A model generated the notes under the pieces. It had not been told where the DNA came from and searched no databases. It saw only the letters and a program-made list of their open reading frames with translations. A stretch of 61,446 nt of DNA from Mycobacterium nebraskense (GTDB lineage Bacteria; Actinomycetota; Actinomycetes; Mycobacteriales; Mycobacteriaceae), in the NCBI RefSeq assembly GCF_002102255.1, contig NZ_LQPH01000103.1, positions 1 through 61,446 on the forward strand, given 5' to 3'. Made by a program: the position numbers and the translations under genes. Below, piece after piece: positions 1 to 8,297 of this stretch; within the stretch, counting starts at the first letter, position 1; the number at the start of each line of letters is the position of its first letter.

Positions 1-521
1 ACCGGCGGGGGCGGGGCGCCGTTGGCCGGCGGCGGTCCGGCCGGGGGAGGAAACGCCGGTGTCGACGGCATCGGTCGCGGCATGGGCAAAACCCCTTGCG
101 GCGCGGCGGCGATGATCGAGCCCACGATCGTGCCGTGCGCATCGCAATCCGACAGGCCGTCCTCACCCATGATGTAGTCACCACCGGGCACGGCCGGCAG
201 CCGCGGGGTGGGTGAAATGCCGGTGTCGATGACCGCCACCGATACACCGTTGCCGGTGCTGTATTGCCATGCCTTGCTGATGTTGAGCAGGTTGAAGCCT
301 GGCGCCAGCTGCGCCACGTCGGGGTTTCGCACGGTGATGGGCGTCGAACAGCTGTTGGCGCGCCGCATCGGTTGGTCTGATCTAGGCGGGCCGTCGGGAG
401 GCACCGATCCCGGATCCACTTGTGGGGGCGTGATGGCTTGTGCGGCGGGGATGTTCGCGGACAGCGCGACCAGGGTGACGGCGGCAGTCACCGCCGCGAC
501 CCCCTTTAGTGGCGAATCCAC
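1..521 (-). CDS. mycP2: MycP2, ESX-2 mycosin (subtilisin-like protease), 3' part beyond window
   Basis: N-terminal part of a mycosin, the membrane-anchored subtilisin-like serine protease that each type VII (ESX) secretion system needs for stability. Translation from a GTG at 521 gives a hydrophobic signal segment (residues about 5-30), then a catalytic-Asp motif VAVIDTGIS and the catalytic-His motif DAHGT. A proline-rich loop follows, as in the loop inserted in MycP catalytic domains. The Ser motif and C-terminal anchor lie beyond base 1. The start overlaps the end of eccD2 by 16 bases, implying translational coupling. Gene order matches ESX-2 (mycP2 directly after eccD2). Partial only because of the window edge. 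Confidence 0.9.
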   Translation of the reverse strand, partial: MDSPLKGVAAVTAAVTLVALSANIPAAQAITPPQVDPGSVPPDGPPRSDQPMRRANSCSTPITVRNPDVAQLAPGFNLLNISKAWQYSTGNGVSVAVIDTGISPTPRLPAVPGGDYIMGEDGLSDCDAHGTIVGSIIAAAPQGVLPMPRPMPSTPAFPPPAGPPPANGAPPPP

Positions 522-2035
522 GTGAACAGCCCTCCCAGGGCGGCCGCCGCCGGCAGCAAGACGATGAACGCCAACACTTCCACCCATTCCACGGTCAACC
601 GGATGAAGGGCCTGAATCGCACCGTCGGCACCAATAGTGCCGCGGCTAGACCGCACGCGGCGAAGGCCGCTATCGCCGCCGCTGGCCAAAGCAGCCCGCT
701 CACAACGTCTTTCGGTTCGGCGATGGCGTATTTGACCACTCCGGCGCATACCGCGGCCGCAGCTCCGCAGGCGAGCGCGACGGCCTGATACTTGGCTGCG
801 AATCCCCTGCCCTGGGTGATGAAGATGCCCACCACCAGTCCGGCGACCACCAGCGCCAGCCACGCCCACGGCCGCCCCGGCGTCAGCACCCCCCACACGG
901 CGGCGGGCAGCACGATCGACACCCCGACACACACACCGACCTGCACCGCGTTGACCAGCCGCGCCGAGGCGGCGATCGCTGCCCCGCGTGCGGTGATGTC
1001 GGTCAATTCGTTGTCCTCGTCCTCGGATTCGTCCTCGCTGACCGGAGAGACCGTGTCCACGGGCATGCCCTCGCGGCGCGCGAACAGGTCGCGGCCGGTG
1101 ATCGAGCCGAAGTGCGGAGGCCGCACCCGAGCCACCCATAACGCGATCAACGGGGTCATCCGGACCAGGATCAGCAATCCGACCAGCACGCAGATGGCCA
1201 GCACCTGCGCCGAGGCCGGCTGGAACATCCGGACGACGGCGACCGCGGCGAGGATCCCGCACACCGTCACCACCGCGGTGACGACCGCGGTCTGCCAACG
1301 CTTCCGCGTCGTCACGCCGATCGCGATCGCGCCCAGGATCACGATCACCAGGCCGATCAACCCGTGGGCCGCGCCAAGAGTGCCGGGCGGCGCGCATGCG
1401 CCCGCGACGGCCAGCAACACCACGGCCAGCCAGCCGAACCCGCTGAACAGGTCGCGCCGCTCCCGCCAGCCCCACCAGACGACGAATGTCGCGATCACCA
1501 ACAAGGTGCCGACGGCGCCGGCCACCGCGGCCGGGATGGGGCTGTCGGTGAACGTCCGCGCCCGCAGCGTCAGGCCCACCACCACGCCGGCCGCCATCGC
1601 GATGATGGCGATGGCGGTGTGCGCGGCCGTCAGCGGCGTCACCGGGGCGAACATCCGGTCACCGCCGTCACGGCCCAGCCACTTGCCCATCGCGGCCAGC
1701 CCGGTCGACAGCGACTCGTACTGCGGTTCGAAGGACTCACCGGCGACCCGGGGCACCAGCACCAGGGTGTCGCCGTCCTGCACGCCCAACTCGTCCAGGC
1801 TCTTGTTGATGTCGAGCCGAACCCCGTTGATCTTGTGGAGTTCATAGCTGCCCGCCGGCAGCGTAATGCCTTCAAAGCCTTTGCGCTTCAGGTCCGCGTC
1901 GAAGAGTTCGACCATTCCCTCGAAGAATCCCTCCACCGGAATTCCGGCTGGGAAGACTTGCGAGCACAGATGTTTCTCGTAGGAAATGTTGACCGCACAG
2001 CGCGCCGGGAAAGCGACCTTATGCGCTGATGTCAC
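506..2035 (-). CDS. eccD2: EccD2, ESX-2 type VII secretion inner-membrane channel component
   Basis: Polytopic core subunit of the ESX membrane complex. The first ~100 residues form the ubiquitin-like cytosolic domain typical of EccD, including the stretch [15 protein letters not shown]. From about residue 135 onward there are roughly eleven hydrophobic helices; one long acidic loop ([11 protein letters not shown], about residue 350) sits between membrane segments. The 509-residue length fits EccD. The ATG at 2035 overlaps the stop of the MinD-like gene in an ATGA arrangement, and its own 3' end overlaps mycP2, so the three genes are translated as a coupled set. Assignment to ESX-2 rests on the flanking esxC/esxD genes. 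Confidence 0.93.
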   Translation of the reverse strand: MTSAHKVAFPARCAVNISYEKHLCSQVFPAGIPVEGFFEGMVELFDADLKRKGFEGITLPAGSYELHKINGVRLDINKSLDELGVQDGDTLVLVPRVAGESFEPQYESLSTGLAAMGKWLGRDGGDRMFAPVTPLTAAHTAIAIIAMAAGVVVGLTLRARTFTDSPIPAAVAGAVGTLLVIATFVVWWGWRERRDLFSGFGWLAVVLLAVAGACAPPGTLGAAHGLIGLVIVILGAIAIGVTTRKRWQTAVVTAVVTVCGILAAVAVVRMFQPASAQVLAICVLVGLLILVRMTPLIALWVARVRPPHFGSITGRDLFARREGMPVDTVSPVSEDESEDEDNELTDITARGAAIAASARLVNAVQVGVCVGVSIVLPAAVWGVLTPGRPWAWLALVVAGLVVGIFITQGRGFAAKYQAVALACGAAAAVCAGVVKYAIAEPKDVVSGLLWPAAAIAAFAACGLAAALLVPTVRFRPFIRLTVEWVEVLAFIVLLPAAAALGGLFTWIRH

Positions 2036-3030
2036 GGCGCCGTCCGCTCGGCATCTGGAATGTATTTGTCGGCCAAGACGGCGGTAATTTCAAAAAGTCG
2101 CAACCGCGTCTTTTTCTTTAATTCATGAACCGTGTCGATGAGCCCGCCTTTTGCCAGGTGCGGATCGAACGGCATTTCTTCGACGGTCGCGCCGACCTTG
2201 CTGAACCGCTCGGTCAAGTAAGCGAGCGCATCCTTGTCGGTGATCTGGTCGGTGTGGTTGATGATCACGGTGCTGCGCGAAACCAGCTCGTGGTATCCCT
2301 GCGACCTGAGATAGTCCACGGCCCGCAGCACCGGGCGGGACCGGTCCGCGGTGATGCCGGAGACGAACACGAGGGTGTCGGTGTTCTCCAGGACCGGCTT
2401 CATCACCTCGTGTTCCAAGTCCGGAGAGGTGTCGACGATCATCACCGTGTGGGTTCGCCGCAGCCGCGACAAGACTCCGGAGAACATCGCGGGCACCAGC
2501 GGCCGGGGCTGGTCCGATGTCCGGTTTCCGGCGAGCACATCGAGACCGATCGGGTTCTGTCCCAAGTGTTCACGGATGTCCGCGTAGCCCTGGACGTCGG
2601 TGTCGTTGATGATGGCCGTGTAGTCACCCGGCGGCGACTCGTCGATGCGGTCGGCCAGCGTGCCGAAACCCGGGACCGCGTCGATCGCAATCACGTTCTG
2701 CGGGCGGCATTCTCGGAACACGCCACCGATGCAGGCGACCATCGTCGAGACCCCGACCCCGCCCTTACCGGAGACCACCGTGATGACGTACTGCCGACGG
2801 ATGTGCCGCCGGATACGGTTCTGCAAGTCCCGGTAGTGCCGCTCGCTGGGCGATTCGCCGGGGTTTATTTTCTTAAAAGAGATGACGTAGATGAATTTCC
2901 GCCAACCCGAGCCTGGAGGAATCTTTCGAGGCGCGGCCAGATCGGTAATGCGCATAGTGTCCGACACCGAATCCGGGAAGTTGCGGCCCCCTGACGGATC
3001 CCCCCGTCTGAGCGCCCCTTCGTCTGACAT
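2032..3030 (-). CDS. ESX-2 associated MinD/ParA-like ATPase (Rv3888c-type, EspI-like)
   Basis: A 332-residue protein of the MinD/ParA (SIMIBI) fold, found between espG and eccD in ESX-2 loci. It has a disordered N-terminal segment, then at residues 87-96 a deviant Walker [11 protein letters not shown], where the MinD signature lysine (K89) is kept but the P-loop lysine position is valine (V94). Downstream is a Walker B-like strand with VMIVDTSPD. The substitution may weaken ATP hydrolysis; related ESX MinD proteins should be compared. A 157-base gap separates it from espG2, so a secondary promoter is possible. It probably regulates or scaffolds secretion at the inner membrane face; this is inferred from family members. 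Confidence 0.82.
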   Translation of the reverse strand: MSDEGALRRGDPSGGRNFPDSVSDTMRITDLAAPRKIPPGSGWRKFIYVISFKKINPGESPSERHYRDLQNRIRRHIRRQYVITVVSGKGGVGVSTMVACIGGVFRECRPQNVIAIDAVPGFGTLADRIDESPPGDYTAIINDTDVQGYADIREHLGQNPIGLDVLAGNRTSDQPRPLVPAMFSGVLSRLRRTHTVMIVDTSPDLEHEVMKPVLENTDTLVFVSGITADRSRPVLRAVDYLRSQGYHELVSRSTVIINHTDQITDKDALAYLTERFSKVGATVEEMPFDPHLAKGGLIDTVHELKKKTRLRLFEITAVLADKYIPDAERTAP

Positions 3031-3187
3031 ATTCGGGTCATTCTAAGGGCTCGTCACGTCGCGATGCTAACACGATTGGCGATACCACGTTTACCGATCA
3101 ACAAACCCTTGAAGTGCGTAAGCGGTTGCTATTCCACGGCATTGGTTAAGTGAGTTATCTTGCGTCAGTTGAGAAACCGGCCACCGG

Positions 3188-4018
3188 TCAGACCACCCGC
3201 CGATACGAGTACCACTCGTCGCCCGCGGGCAAGCGGCGGATGAGCCGCTGCACGGCCCCACTGATGTCGCTGCGCGAGCCGGGCGAAAGGATCTGGTAGC
3301 GGCGCTGACCCGAGATGACGTTCTCCACGCAGACGCGGCCCGCCGGGGTGTCGATGATGGACACGGTCGAATCGCCGACGGCGATCCGCGCCATCTCGTC
3401 CGGCCCGACGCCGGCCTGCAACCCCACGATGGCCGCGTGCGCGGAACGCGCGGGATCGGCGGCCATCGTGACGATTTGCATCTGGTCGACGTCGAGGTTC
3501 TGGCTGAGCAGAAACGTCCGCAGGCTGGCGGCGTCGCGTACCGAGGCGAGCAACTGCTCGGTATCGAGAGTGACCGGCTTCAGCGGTGCAACCTCGGCCA
3601 CCCCGCACAGCCGCTCGACCTGGCCGACCACCAGGTCGCTGGCCCCGTTTTCGTTGCTGGCGGTGCCGGCGGGATAGAGACGCACCAGATCACCGTGGCG
3701 TTCCAAAACCACCCACCAGGAGGCGAATCGGCAAATGGCCGCGCGGGTGGCCTCGCGGCCGGGGACCGTGATGTTCACCAGCAGCCCTAAGTCGCGCCGC
3801 AACAGCACGGTGAGCCACTCGCGAATCATCGGGTCGACGTTCCCGGCGTCGTCGAGCGCGCCGGCGGCCTTCAGCTCGGCCGCCACCGGGTGGCGCAGCG
3901 CGCGTTCGGGGGTGTCGAGCCGGGGCAGCAGCGGCCGCAAGCCAAGCTCGGGGCAGGTCTGCTCCACCCCGGTGACCGCCTGCAACACCCACAAGCCGTC
4001 GACCGTCGTTGTCAGCAT
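3188..4018 (-). CDS. espG2: EspG2, ESX-2 PE/PPE-specific cytosolic chaperone
   Basis: EspG proteins bind PE-PPE heterodimers in the cytosol and deliver them to the cognate ESX system. This 276-residue protein starts MLTTTVDGLWVLQ and ends in the conserved basic region, and lies directly after esxD-esxC. The start at 4018 was chosen over a longer upstream frame because AGGAAAAGG precedes it at ribosome-binding distance and the extension would run into esxC. No signal peptide or membrane helix is visible. The PE/PPE pair in the same operon is its expected client. ESX-2 identity follows from the neighbours. Confidence 0.9.
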   Translation of the reverse strand: MLTTTVDGLWVLQAVTGVEQTCPELGLRPLLPRLDTPERALRHPVAAELKAAGALDDAGNVDPMIREWLTVLLRRDLGLLVNITVPGREATRAAICRFASWWVVLERHGDLVRLYPAGTASNENGASDLVVGQVERLCGVAEVAPLKPVTLDTEQLLASVRDAASLRTFLLSQNLDVDQMQIVTMAADPARSAHAAIVGLQAGVGPDEMARIAVGDSTVSIIDTPAGRVCVENVISGQRRYQILSPGSRSDISGAVQRLIRRLPAGDEWYSYRRVV

Positions 4019-4103
4019 GTCCTTTTCCTCACTGGGCAAACACCAAAGGTGGGGCACACACGCCCGGCGCGCCTGCCCCACCTTCACCTGCCCTCGGGCG
4101 GAG

Positions 4104-4391
4104 TCAGAACAAGCCGGCGATGTGCTGGTCTGTGCTGAGGGCGCCGTCGAGCACGTGGGATGTCGTCTGACCGTGCTGGCGGATCGTGTCGATGAGCCCT
4201 TGAAGGCCCGACAGCATCTGCGCCTGCGCCTCGAAGAAGCCCGACGCGCCATGGCCGGCAAAGAATTCTTGCAACGCATTCGTCCGGTTCGAGGTGTCAT
4301 CGAAAATGCCTTGCAGCTGACCGGCGCGAGAAGCGACATCGGTGGCGAAGTCGGCCACGGCTCCCGGGTTGTAAGTGATTGGATCCGACAT
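4104..4391 (-). CDS. esxC: EsxC, ESX-2 WXG100-family secreted protein
   Basis: A 95-residue helical-hairpin protein closely resembling M. tuberculosis EsxC: it begins MSDPITYNPGAVADFA and ends DQHIAGLF. The position of the usual central WXG turn reads GHGASG, so the tryptophan is missing, as I remember for EsxC. It should pair with EsxD as a secreted heterodimer. The gene follows esxD with a 55-base gap and is followed by espG2. A start codon at 4391 is preceded by GGAAGTT, a usable binding site. No signal peptide is expected; export is by the ESX route. Confidence 0.93.
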   Translation of the reverse strand: MSDPITYNPGAVADFATDVASRAGQLQGIFDDTSNRTNALQEFFAGHGASGFFEAQAQMLSGLQGLIDTIRQHGQTTSHVLDGALSTDQHIAGLF

Positions 4392-4446
4392 TGTTAACTT
4401 CCTTTCAGAAAACCGTTTATGGATTTAGGAATTGAGTGGGCGGGAG

Positions 4447-4761
4447 TCAGGATCCGCCGTGGCCGAATAGCGCGCTGAAAGCGTGTGAAGAATCCGCCTC
4501 GTGGCCTTCCATCAGGGCCGCCGCCTGCTTGAGGCCCTCGGCCAGACGCGTGCCACCGTTCAGGACTTTGTTCAGGTCGTTTTGGACCTCGATGGCCGTC
4601 GCGTGCGACGCGACCACGGCGTCGCCGGACCACGTCGACGGGTTCATCACGTTTTCCTGATTTGCGACGTACCCCTGGCCGATCCCAATCGCGTGTTCCA
4701 TGTTCGCCTGGATGGCGTTGGAAGTATCGCGCAGCATTTGCGGTGTCACCTTGATTGTCAC
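4447..4761 (-). CDS. esxD: EsxD, ESX-2 WXG100-family secreted protein
   Basis: A 104-residue WXG100 protein, partner of EsxC. It carries the turn motif WSG near residue 44 (NPSTWSGDAVVA), flanked by two amphipathic helices. The sequence from residue 5 (VTPQMLRDT) to GTRLAEGL closely follows the M. tuberculosis EsxD I remember. The C-terminal tail after the second helix could hold the YxxxD/E-type export signal, but no tyrosine is present there, so the signal may be on EsxC or the PE protein. It lies between the PPE gene and esxC, all reading leftwards. Confidence 0.92.
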   Translation of the reverse strand: MTIKVTPQMLRDTSNAIQANMEHAIGIGQGYVANQENVMNPSTWSGDAVVASHATAIEVQNDLNKVLNGGTRLAEGLKQAAALMEGHEADSSHAFSALFGHGGS

Positions 4762-4863
4762 TGAATTCCCCTTCTCCGGTTGGCCGCCCGTAATGCCTGG
4801 GGCATGGAGCGAAGTGTATGGCGGCTATTTATACCTGTCGATTCACCCTTGGCCGGGCCGGCT

Positions 4864-6051
4864 TCACACTCTGGTGTCGACAACCCGCACCGTCGCGGGC
4901 TGCTCGGATTTGTCTCGGGAGCCGCGTTCTCCTCCCGCCCCATGCCCCACCGGCATGCCGCCCATCGGTGTACCGCCGCCTACCGTCGTGGTCTGCGGAC
5001 GCATGGCCTCGGCTCCCAACGCCCCGCTTGGCCGCAACCCCACCGGCCGGCCGCTGCTGGCCGGTTCGAACGCGCTGACGGGACGGGTGAAGCTGGTCGC
5101 GGGCATACCCGCACTGCCCAGGGATGCGGCCCCGCCGCCACCCGATGCACCCACCGCCGACATCTCCGTCGCCGAGACCGCCGACACTCCTGGCGCCGCC
5201 CCGCCCATGGCGCCGGGATTGGCGAACATGCCCATCATCGATTGCAGCGGCTGCATCATCTGCATCGGCGCCTGCATCATCTGCATGGGCGCCTGCATCG
5301 CCTGCGGGACGGCGCCCATCATCGATTGCACCGGCTCCATGAATGAGCCGGCCTGACTCATGAAGTCTTGGCCGCCCGACGCCGCCTGACCGGCCCCCGA
5401 TGTCCCCTGCTGCACGCCTTGGAAAGCGGAGCGCATGCCGTCACCGGCTCCGACCTGGGCGGCGGCTTCGCCCACTGCCGCGGCCGCCTCCGCAGGCGCC
5501 GCCGGCGAGGCGCCCATGCTCGCGACCGGCGGCGCAATGGCGAGGCTCTGGGTCAATGACGTGAGGATCGCCCCGTAACTCGCCCCGACGGCGGAGTTGT
5601 TCGGCCACATCACCCCGAAATACTGGACGTCGAGCGACACGATTCGTGGGGTCAACGCCCCGAGCACCAGAGGGTTGATGCCGTTGTCGACTCCCCATTC
5701 GTCGCGATTGGCGATGCATTCGGGGGCAGGGCGCATCGCGCCGTTCGCCATCTGATACGCGGAGACAGCGGTGGCAACGACCGGCGGCTTCACGTCGACC
5801 CAGCCGGCCAGCCCGTGCAGCGAGGCGTTGAGCATGGTGACGTTGGCCGCGGATGCCGCCGACCCGGCGCCGAGCCAGCTCGCCGACGTCGTAGCGGTGT
5901 TGATCGCCGAGGCGACACCTGAGGCGTGATGGGTGGCTGCCAGAGCCATCCAGGCGGCCTGATTGGCCAGGTGAGTGCCCACCCCGGTGCCGCCCTTGAG
6001 CAGCAGATCGTTTTCCTCAGGCGTACGCGCAGCCCACCCCGGATCGGCCAT
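4864..6051 (-). CDS. PPE-family protein of ESX-2 (PPE69-like)
   Basis: A 395-residue PPE-type protein encoded right after its PE partner, as in ESX-2 of M. tuberculosis (PE36/PPE69). The first ~175 residues form the alpha-helical PPE domain, although the canonical Pro-Pro-Glu near the N-terminus is replaced by TPEEND. The C-terminal half is low-complexity, rich in Ala, Gly, Met and Gln, with tandem QAPMQMM units (bases 5252-5293). It is probably exported as a PE-PPE dimer guided by EspG2. The divergent N-terminal motif is typical of small, ancestral PPE sublineages linked to ESX loci. Secreted destination unknown. Confidence 0.88.
   Translation of the reverse strand: MADPGWAARTPEENDLLLKGGTGVGTHLANQAAWMALAATHHASGVASAINTATTSASWLGAGSAASAANVTMLNASLHGLAGWVDVKPPVVATAVSAYQMANGAMRPAPECIANRDEWGVDNGINPLVLGALTPRIVSLDVQYFGVMWPNNSAVGASYGAILTSLTQSLAIAPPVASMGASPAAPAEAAAAVGEAAAQVGAGDGMRSAFQGVQQGTSGAGQAASGGQDFMSQAGSFMEPVQSMMGAVPQAMQAPMQMMQAPMQMMQPLQSMMGMFANPGAMGGAAPGVSAVSATEMSAVGASGGGGAASLGSAGMPATSFTRPVSAFEPASSGRPVGLRPSGALGAEAMRPQTTTVGGGTPMGGMPVGHGAGGERGSRDKSEQPATVRVVDTRV
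5252..5293 (-). repeat. 21-base tandem repeat in the PPE gene, two copies
   Basis: Two adjacent 21-base units differ at one position and encode the heptapeptide QAPMQMM twice within the Met/Gln-rich C-terminal domain of the PPE protein. Flanking them, a second short motif (QSMMG) also occurs twice, about 90 bases apart. Such in-frame repeats are common sites of length variation in PPE genes. Confidence 0.85.
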
Positions 6052-6085
6052 GCGTACTTCCCCCTTTTAGACGATTGGGCCCCTG

Positions 6086-6397
6086 TTAGACGATTGAGCC
6101 CAGCAACATCGTGGCCTGCCGAGCGGCTTCCGTCGCGGCGGTCGTGCCCGCGGCCATCCCCTGCGCCCCGGCGAACAAGCCACGTTGCGCCGCGTGCTCG
6201 GAGACCACTCCCAGATAGCCGGCGCCGCAGGCGTTCAGCGCCGCCGCGAACATTGCCGAGTCCGGATCGCCGCCCATTGGCATCGCTCCCAGTAGGGCCG
6301 GCGCCGCCGCCGAAGCCGCCGCCTCGGTTTCGGCGCTGATGGCCGACTCCGCGCCTGCCGATGCCAGAACCGCCTCTGGCTGCATCGACATAGTCAT
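6086..6397 (-). CDS. PE-family protein of ESX-2 (PE36-like)
   Basis: A 103-residue protein consisting essentially of the two-helix PE domain (PEAVLASAGAESAISAETE), partner of the following PPE. The start at 6397 is preceded by GGAGGG at good spacing; the longer frame to 6442 has no such site. The Pro-Glu pair sits near residue 7. In M. tuberculosis ESX-2 the equivalent gene follows eccC2, but here no eccC or eccB gene precedes it, so this is the first gene of the visible operon. A YxxxD/E-like element, YLGVVSE, lies in the C-terminal part and could act in export. Confidence 0.88.
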   Translation of the reverse strand: MTMSMQPEAVLASAGAESAISAETEAAASAAAPALLGAMPMGGDPDSAMFAAALNACGAGYLGVVSEHAAQRGLFAGAQGMAAGTTAATEAARQATMLLGSIV

Positions 6398-6731
6398 GAT
6401 TTCCCTCCGATTGCTCAGCGTCATAAGACGGGCTTGGCGCATCAGTCTAGTGCGGTTGGACCGTTCGTGTATTCACTAGCGTTCCTCCCGGCTCCCGGCT
6501 GGAAATTGCACGATTCGACTGACCGGCGGTATTCCCGTTATGAGTCATTCGTCAAACAACCTCGTATGCCACTGCAGGCACAGTGGTCACGGGATCACCA
6601 GTGAAAGCTTCAGTGCGAGTGGGTCATGCAAATGCGTGGCAGTTATGACGGCCGCGTTTTATTGTTGGCGGCTTAAAGGGGAATTCGTCGGACCGCCGTC
6701 CGTTTTCCGGTTGCGCGAAAAGCGGCCGAAG
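6398..6731. other. 334-base intergenic region upstream of the ESX-2 genes
   Basis: No coding sequence was recognised on either strand. The region separates the 3' end of the PrrB-like kinase from the PE gene and is less GC-rich than its surroundings. It should hold the promoter of the PE-PPE-esx operon: on the minus strand a TAGACT hexamer near 6446-6451 is a possible -10 element, but no convincing -35 was seen. No remnant of eccC2 or eccB2 was recognised. Confidence 0.5.
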
Positions 6732-8144
6732 TTACGCGGGGCCGCGGCCATCGCCGGCCAAGTTCAACAGCAGCCGGGTGCCCCCGAGCGGGCTCGTCTG
6801 CAATGCGGCTGTGCCGCCGTGCAATTCGGCCTGCTGGGCGACCAGCGCCAGCCCCAGCCCGGAGCCCGATCGCGACGCCGTCGACCCACGCGCGAAGCGC
6901 TCGAAGACCGTGGCGCGCTCGGATTCCGGGACGCCGGTGCCGTCGTCGTCGATCGCGATCTGCACGCCTTCACTGGAGCTGCTCACGGTGAGCTGGATCT
7001 TGCTGGCGTTGCCGTGCTTGACGGCGTTGGCGATGGCGTTGTCGATCACCAGCCGCAGCCCCGTGGGCAATCCCACCATCAGCACGGTCGGCGATGGCAC
7101 CAGCGATACCTCGACGTCGGGGTAGACGCGCAGCGCGTCGTGCGCGGCACGGTCCAACAGTTCGGTGATGTCGAACGGGACGAAATCGTCGACGGTGGTG
7201 AGCTCTCCCTGCGCCAGTCGTTCCAGCGCCGTCAGTGTCCCCTCGATGCGGCTCTGGGTGCGGATGACATCGCCGATGACCTCTTGGCGCTGCTCACGTG
7301 GGAGGTCGAGGGTGGACAGCACCTCCAGGTTGGTGCGCATGGCCGTCAACGGGGTGCGCAACTCGTGCGAGGCGACCGCCGCGAAGTCCCGGGCCGACTC
7401 GAGCGCGGCCCTGGTGCGCTGTTGCTCGTTGCCGATACGCGCGAGCATCCCCTCGACGGCTTCGGCGATCTCGACGGCCTCGCGCACCCCGCGCACCTGA
7501 ACCTCGTCGGGGCTGGACTGGGCGTTGATGGCGCGGGCCTGCTGGGCCAGCAGCAGGAACGGGTTCACCATGATCAACGAGATCACCCAGCCGACGACCA
7601 CGGTGCCGCCGATGACGCTGGTGCAGATCAACAGCACCCGCAGGTGCAGCTCGTTGATCCGGTGTTGGGCTTCGGCCAACGGTGCGGCCAGCGCGATCGA
7701 GGCGGGGCCCGCGGAGAAGGTGCGGACGCGGTATTGCACCCCGTTGATGGTGGTGTTCGCGTATCCGTTGGGCAGCTTGGGCAGCACGATATTGCTGGGC
7801 GCCGATACCGTCACGTCGCCGATGCGCGCGGTGCGCACCAGGTTGCCGTCCGGCATGGGCTGGTCGGGGCTGGCGTGCGCCACGTTGTTGAGCAGTGAGT
7901 TGATGTCGCCCAGGCTGCTGACCGAGTCGAGCCGGCGGTCGAGTTGGCTGTACTGATCATTGGTCACACCGACCCACACCCAGGTGCCCAGCAGCACCAC
8001 GAGGGTGATCACCGACAGCGCCGCGACGACGACGATGGTGCGCAGCGACAACACCCGCATCGGCAGCTGTACGTGCGGTAACACGCGAATGTCAGGCTCC
8101 TCTTGTGCAGCTCGCGGCACCGGGCCGTCGACCGTGTTGACCAC
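6732..8144 (-). CDS. PrrB-like sensor histidine kinase, orphan
   Basis: A 470-residue membrane sensor kinase very similar to mycobacterial PrrB. It has an N-terminal tail, a first transmembrane helix (about 35-60), an extracytoplasmic domain, a second helix (about 160-185), HAMP, and the phosphoacceptor box SHELRTPLTAMRTNLE. The N box DNAIANAVKHG and the glycine-rich boxes DDDGTGVPESE and GSGLGLAL complete an apparently intact catalytic core. PrrB is normally encoded just after its response regulator prrA, but the upstream neighbour here is a divergent TetR gene, so no partner is adjacent. It may be a paralogue that talks to PrrA or another regulator. GTG start at 8144 follows a GAGGG site. 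Confidence 0.9.
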   Translation of the reverse strand: MVNTVDGPVPRAAQEEPDIRVLPHVQLPMRVLSLRTIVVVAALSVITLVVLLGTWVWVGVTNDQYSQLDRRLDSVSSLGDINSLLNNVAHASPDQPMPDGNLVRTARIGDVTVSAPSNIVLPKLPNGYANTTINGVQYRVRTFSAGPASIALAAPLAEAQHRINELHLRVLLICTSVIGGTVVVGWVISLIMVNPFLLLAQQARAINAQSSPDEVQVRGVREAVEIAEAVEGMLARIGNEQQRTRAALESARDFAAVASHELRTPLTAMRTNLEVLSTLDLPREQRQEVIGDVIRTQSRIEGTLTALERLAQGELTTVDDFVPFDITELLDRAAHDALRVYPDVEVSLVPSPTVLMVGLPTGLRLVIDNAIANAVKHGNASKIQLTVSSSSEGVQIAIDDDGTGVPESERATVFERFARGSTASRSGSGLGLALVAQQAELHGGTAALQTSPLGGTRLLLNLAGDGRGPA

Positions 8145-8275
8145 CTGACCACAACCCTCACACCGATACCGATTCGCCGCGTTCAGGCGTCGTGGCGTTT
8201 CGCTGTGAATCTAGCGCCAATCGTCGAACTCGTGTCCTGTGCCTGCGGCGACCAGCGACATTTTGCCCCCACTCC

Positions 8276-8297
8276 GGTGAGTGAGTACTCTCTCACC
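8276..8297. promoter_or_regulatory. TetR operator, 22-base near-perfect palindrome
   Basis: The half-sites GGTGAGTGAGT and ACTCTCTCACC form a 22-base inverted repeat with a single non-complementary pair (T/T at the seventh position from each end). The repeat ends on the base before the ATG of the TetR gene, so a bound repressor would cover the translation start. This placement suggests autoregulation and either a leaderless transcript or blocking of initiation. Confidence 0.75.

Noticed and set aside
792..1847. Plus-strand 351-codon frame opposite eccD2
   Set aside because: It is a Thr/Ala/Arg-rich antisense shadow of a membrane protein and has no family motif.
4700..5356. Long open frames on the plus strand across the PPE gene, with Cys/Ile-rich repeats
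   Set aside because: They are antisense of the Met/Gln repeats of the PPE gene, with no ribosome-binding site.
6540..7898. Plus-strand 452-codon frame opposite the kinase gene
   Set aside because: The minus strand encodes a clear PrrB-type kinase; the frame is a high-GC shadow rich in Gly, Arg and His.
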